Shown one piece after another: positions 63,485-64,000 of a stretch of 64,000 nt of DNA. Under the pieces are notes generated by a model. That model was not told the DNA's origin. It was given only the letters and a program-made list of their open reading frames with translations, and did no database searches. The DNA lies in contig NZ_BKAH01000005.1 in assembly GCF_007992455.1 (NCBI RefSeq), forward strand, positions 1 through 64,000, in the 5' to 3' direction. Made by a program: the position numbers and the translations under genes. The stretch's first letter is position 1; each line of letters begins with the position of its first letter. Source of the DNA: Microbacterium saccharophilum (GTDB lineage: Bacteria > Actinomycetota > Actinomycetes > Actinomycetales > Microbacteriaceae).

Positions 63485-64000
63485 GTGCCTGAACCCGTCA
63501 TCTCCGCCCAGAACCTCGTGAAGGCCTACAAGGTCAAGGGCAAGCCCGACTTCCTCGCCGTGGACGGGCTGTCGTTCGAGGTCGCTCCGGGGGAGTCCTT
63601 CGGGCTCCTCGGCCCCAACGGCGCGGGCAAGTCCACGACGATGAAGATGATCGGCGCGGTGTCCACGCGCACGAGCGGCGACCTGTCGATCCTCGGCCTC
63701 GACCCCGACCAGTACGGTCCGGAGATCCGGTCGCGCCTGGGCGTCGTCCCCCAGCAGGACAACCTCGACGGCGAGCTCAACGCCCGCGAGAACCTGTACA
63801 TCTACGGGCGCTACTTCGGCCTGCCGGGCAAGGTCTGCCAGGAGAAGGCCGACGAACTGCTCGCGTTCGCGCAGCTCGAGGACAAGGCCAAGAGCAAGGT
63901 CGACCAGCTCTCCGGCGGCATGAAGCGGCGCCTCACGATCGCGCGCGGGCTCATCAACGACCCGCGCATCCTCCTGCTCGACGAACCGACGACCGGCCTC
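63485..64000 (+). CDS. DrrA-like ABC transporter ATPase (truncated by window end)
   Basis: The first 172 codons of an ABC ATPase of the daunorubicin-resistance/ABC-2 type. Walker A is GPNGAGKSTT, the Q-loop VVPQQDNLD, the signature LSGGMKRRL and Walker B ILLLDEPTTGL, where the window ends. Such ATPases pair with an ABC-2 permease that should follow. The GTG at 63485 has no ribosome site, and TACTGT ends 6 nt before it, suggesting a leaderless transcript. It is divergent from the small HTH gene and its two operators. Confidence 0.9.
   Translation, partial: MPEPVISAQNLVKAYKVKGKPDFLAVDGLSFEVAPGESFGLLGPNGAGKSTTMKMIGAVSTRTSGDLSILGLDPDQYGPEIRSRLGVVPQQDNLDGELNARENLYIYGRYFGLPGKVCQEKADELLAFAQLEDKAKSKVDQLSGGMKRRLTIARGLINDPRILLLDEPTTGL

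Overview
The window reads as chromosomal DNA of a high-GC actinobacterium, most likely a Microbacterium or a close relative in the Microbacteriaceae. This is inferred from very high GC at third codon positions, frequent GTG starts, many ATGA/GTGA stop-start overlaps, a monomeric NADP-isocitrate dehydrogenase, GTP-type PEP carboxykinase (pckG), a RamB-type regulator and ROK/ABC sugar loci. I see no rRNA, tRNA, insertion sequence, prophage or CRISPR. About 54 protein genes are supported; the last is cut by the window end.

Layout. 0.1-3.9 kb: a five-gene cassette of unknown proteins beginning with a WXG100-like small protein (possibly type VII secretion related). 3.8-5.3 kb: a flavin disulfide oxidoreductase on the minus strand. 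5.5-11.7 kb: sugar ABC importer genes, a GH130 mannoside phosphorylase/hydrolase and a large secreted protein. 11.8-13.8 kb: alkylation repair (Ada-AlkA fusion and Ogt). 13.9-17.8 kb: a leader region and a heterodimeric ABC exporter with one degenerate ATP site. 18.2-23.7 kb: GNAT, monomeric isocitrate dehydrogenase, CE7 esterase and L,D-transpeptidase. 23.9-35.2 kb: a chitobiose/GlcNAc utilisation region (ROK regulator, ABC importer, ROK kinase, nagB, nagA, intracellular GH20 hexosaminidase), interrupted by an FAD-linked oxidase and a small membrane protein. 35.3-37.6 kb: a ZTP riboswitch ahead of glyA-folD. 37.6-41.6 kb: an amino-acid ABC importer, a membrane protein and a transglutaminase-like protein. 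41.6-56.0 kb: a homoprotocatechuate (3,4-dihydroxyphenylacetate) meta-cleavage region with GntR and IclR regulators, MHS transporter, flavin monooxygenase, ThDP decarboxylase and aldehyde dehydrogenase. 56.1-64.0 kb: an HTH_42 protein, ramB, pckG, an ABC exporter, a tiny HTH regulator and a DrrA-like ATPase.

How the genes work together. The nag genes form a complete route: import of chito-oligosaccharide, cytoplasmic hydrolysis by GH20, phosphorylation, deacetylation and deamination to fructose-6-phosphate. A 15-bp palindrome (GTTAGGAGCCCTAAC) before the hexosaminidase and a degenerate copy before the ROK gene suggest a shared operator. The aromatic region has the ring-cleavage and lower-pathway genes in one minus-strand operon. 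A palindrome (GATCGTATACGATC or a near copy) lies at the operon/transporter promoter, before the monooxygenase and before the aldehyde dehydrogenase, so one regulator, probably the GntR encoded in the operon, may control all three units.

The most unusual structure is not a gene. Two convergent gene junctions (30.1-30.7 kb and 60.7-61.1 kb) carry eleven copies of a 49-bp hairpin unit (18-nt arms, constant 13-nt loop), mostly at an exact 73-bp period, with a compensatory arm change in one copy. A third convergent junction (17.8-18.1 kb) carries a different, larger duplicated palindrome. These look like an undescribed family of repetitive extragenic palindromes placed between gene 3' ends.
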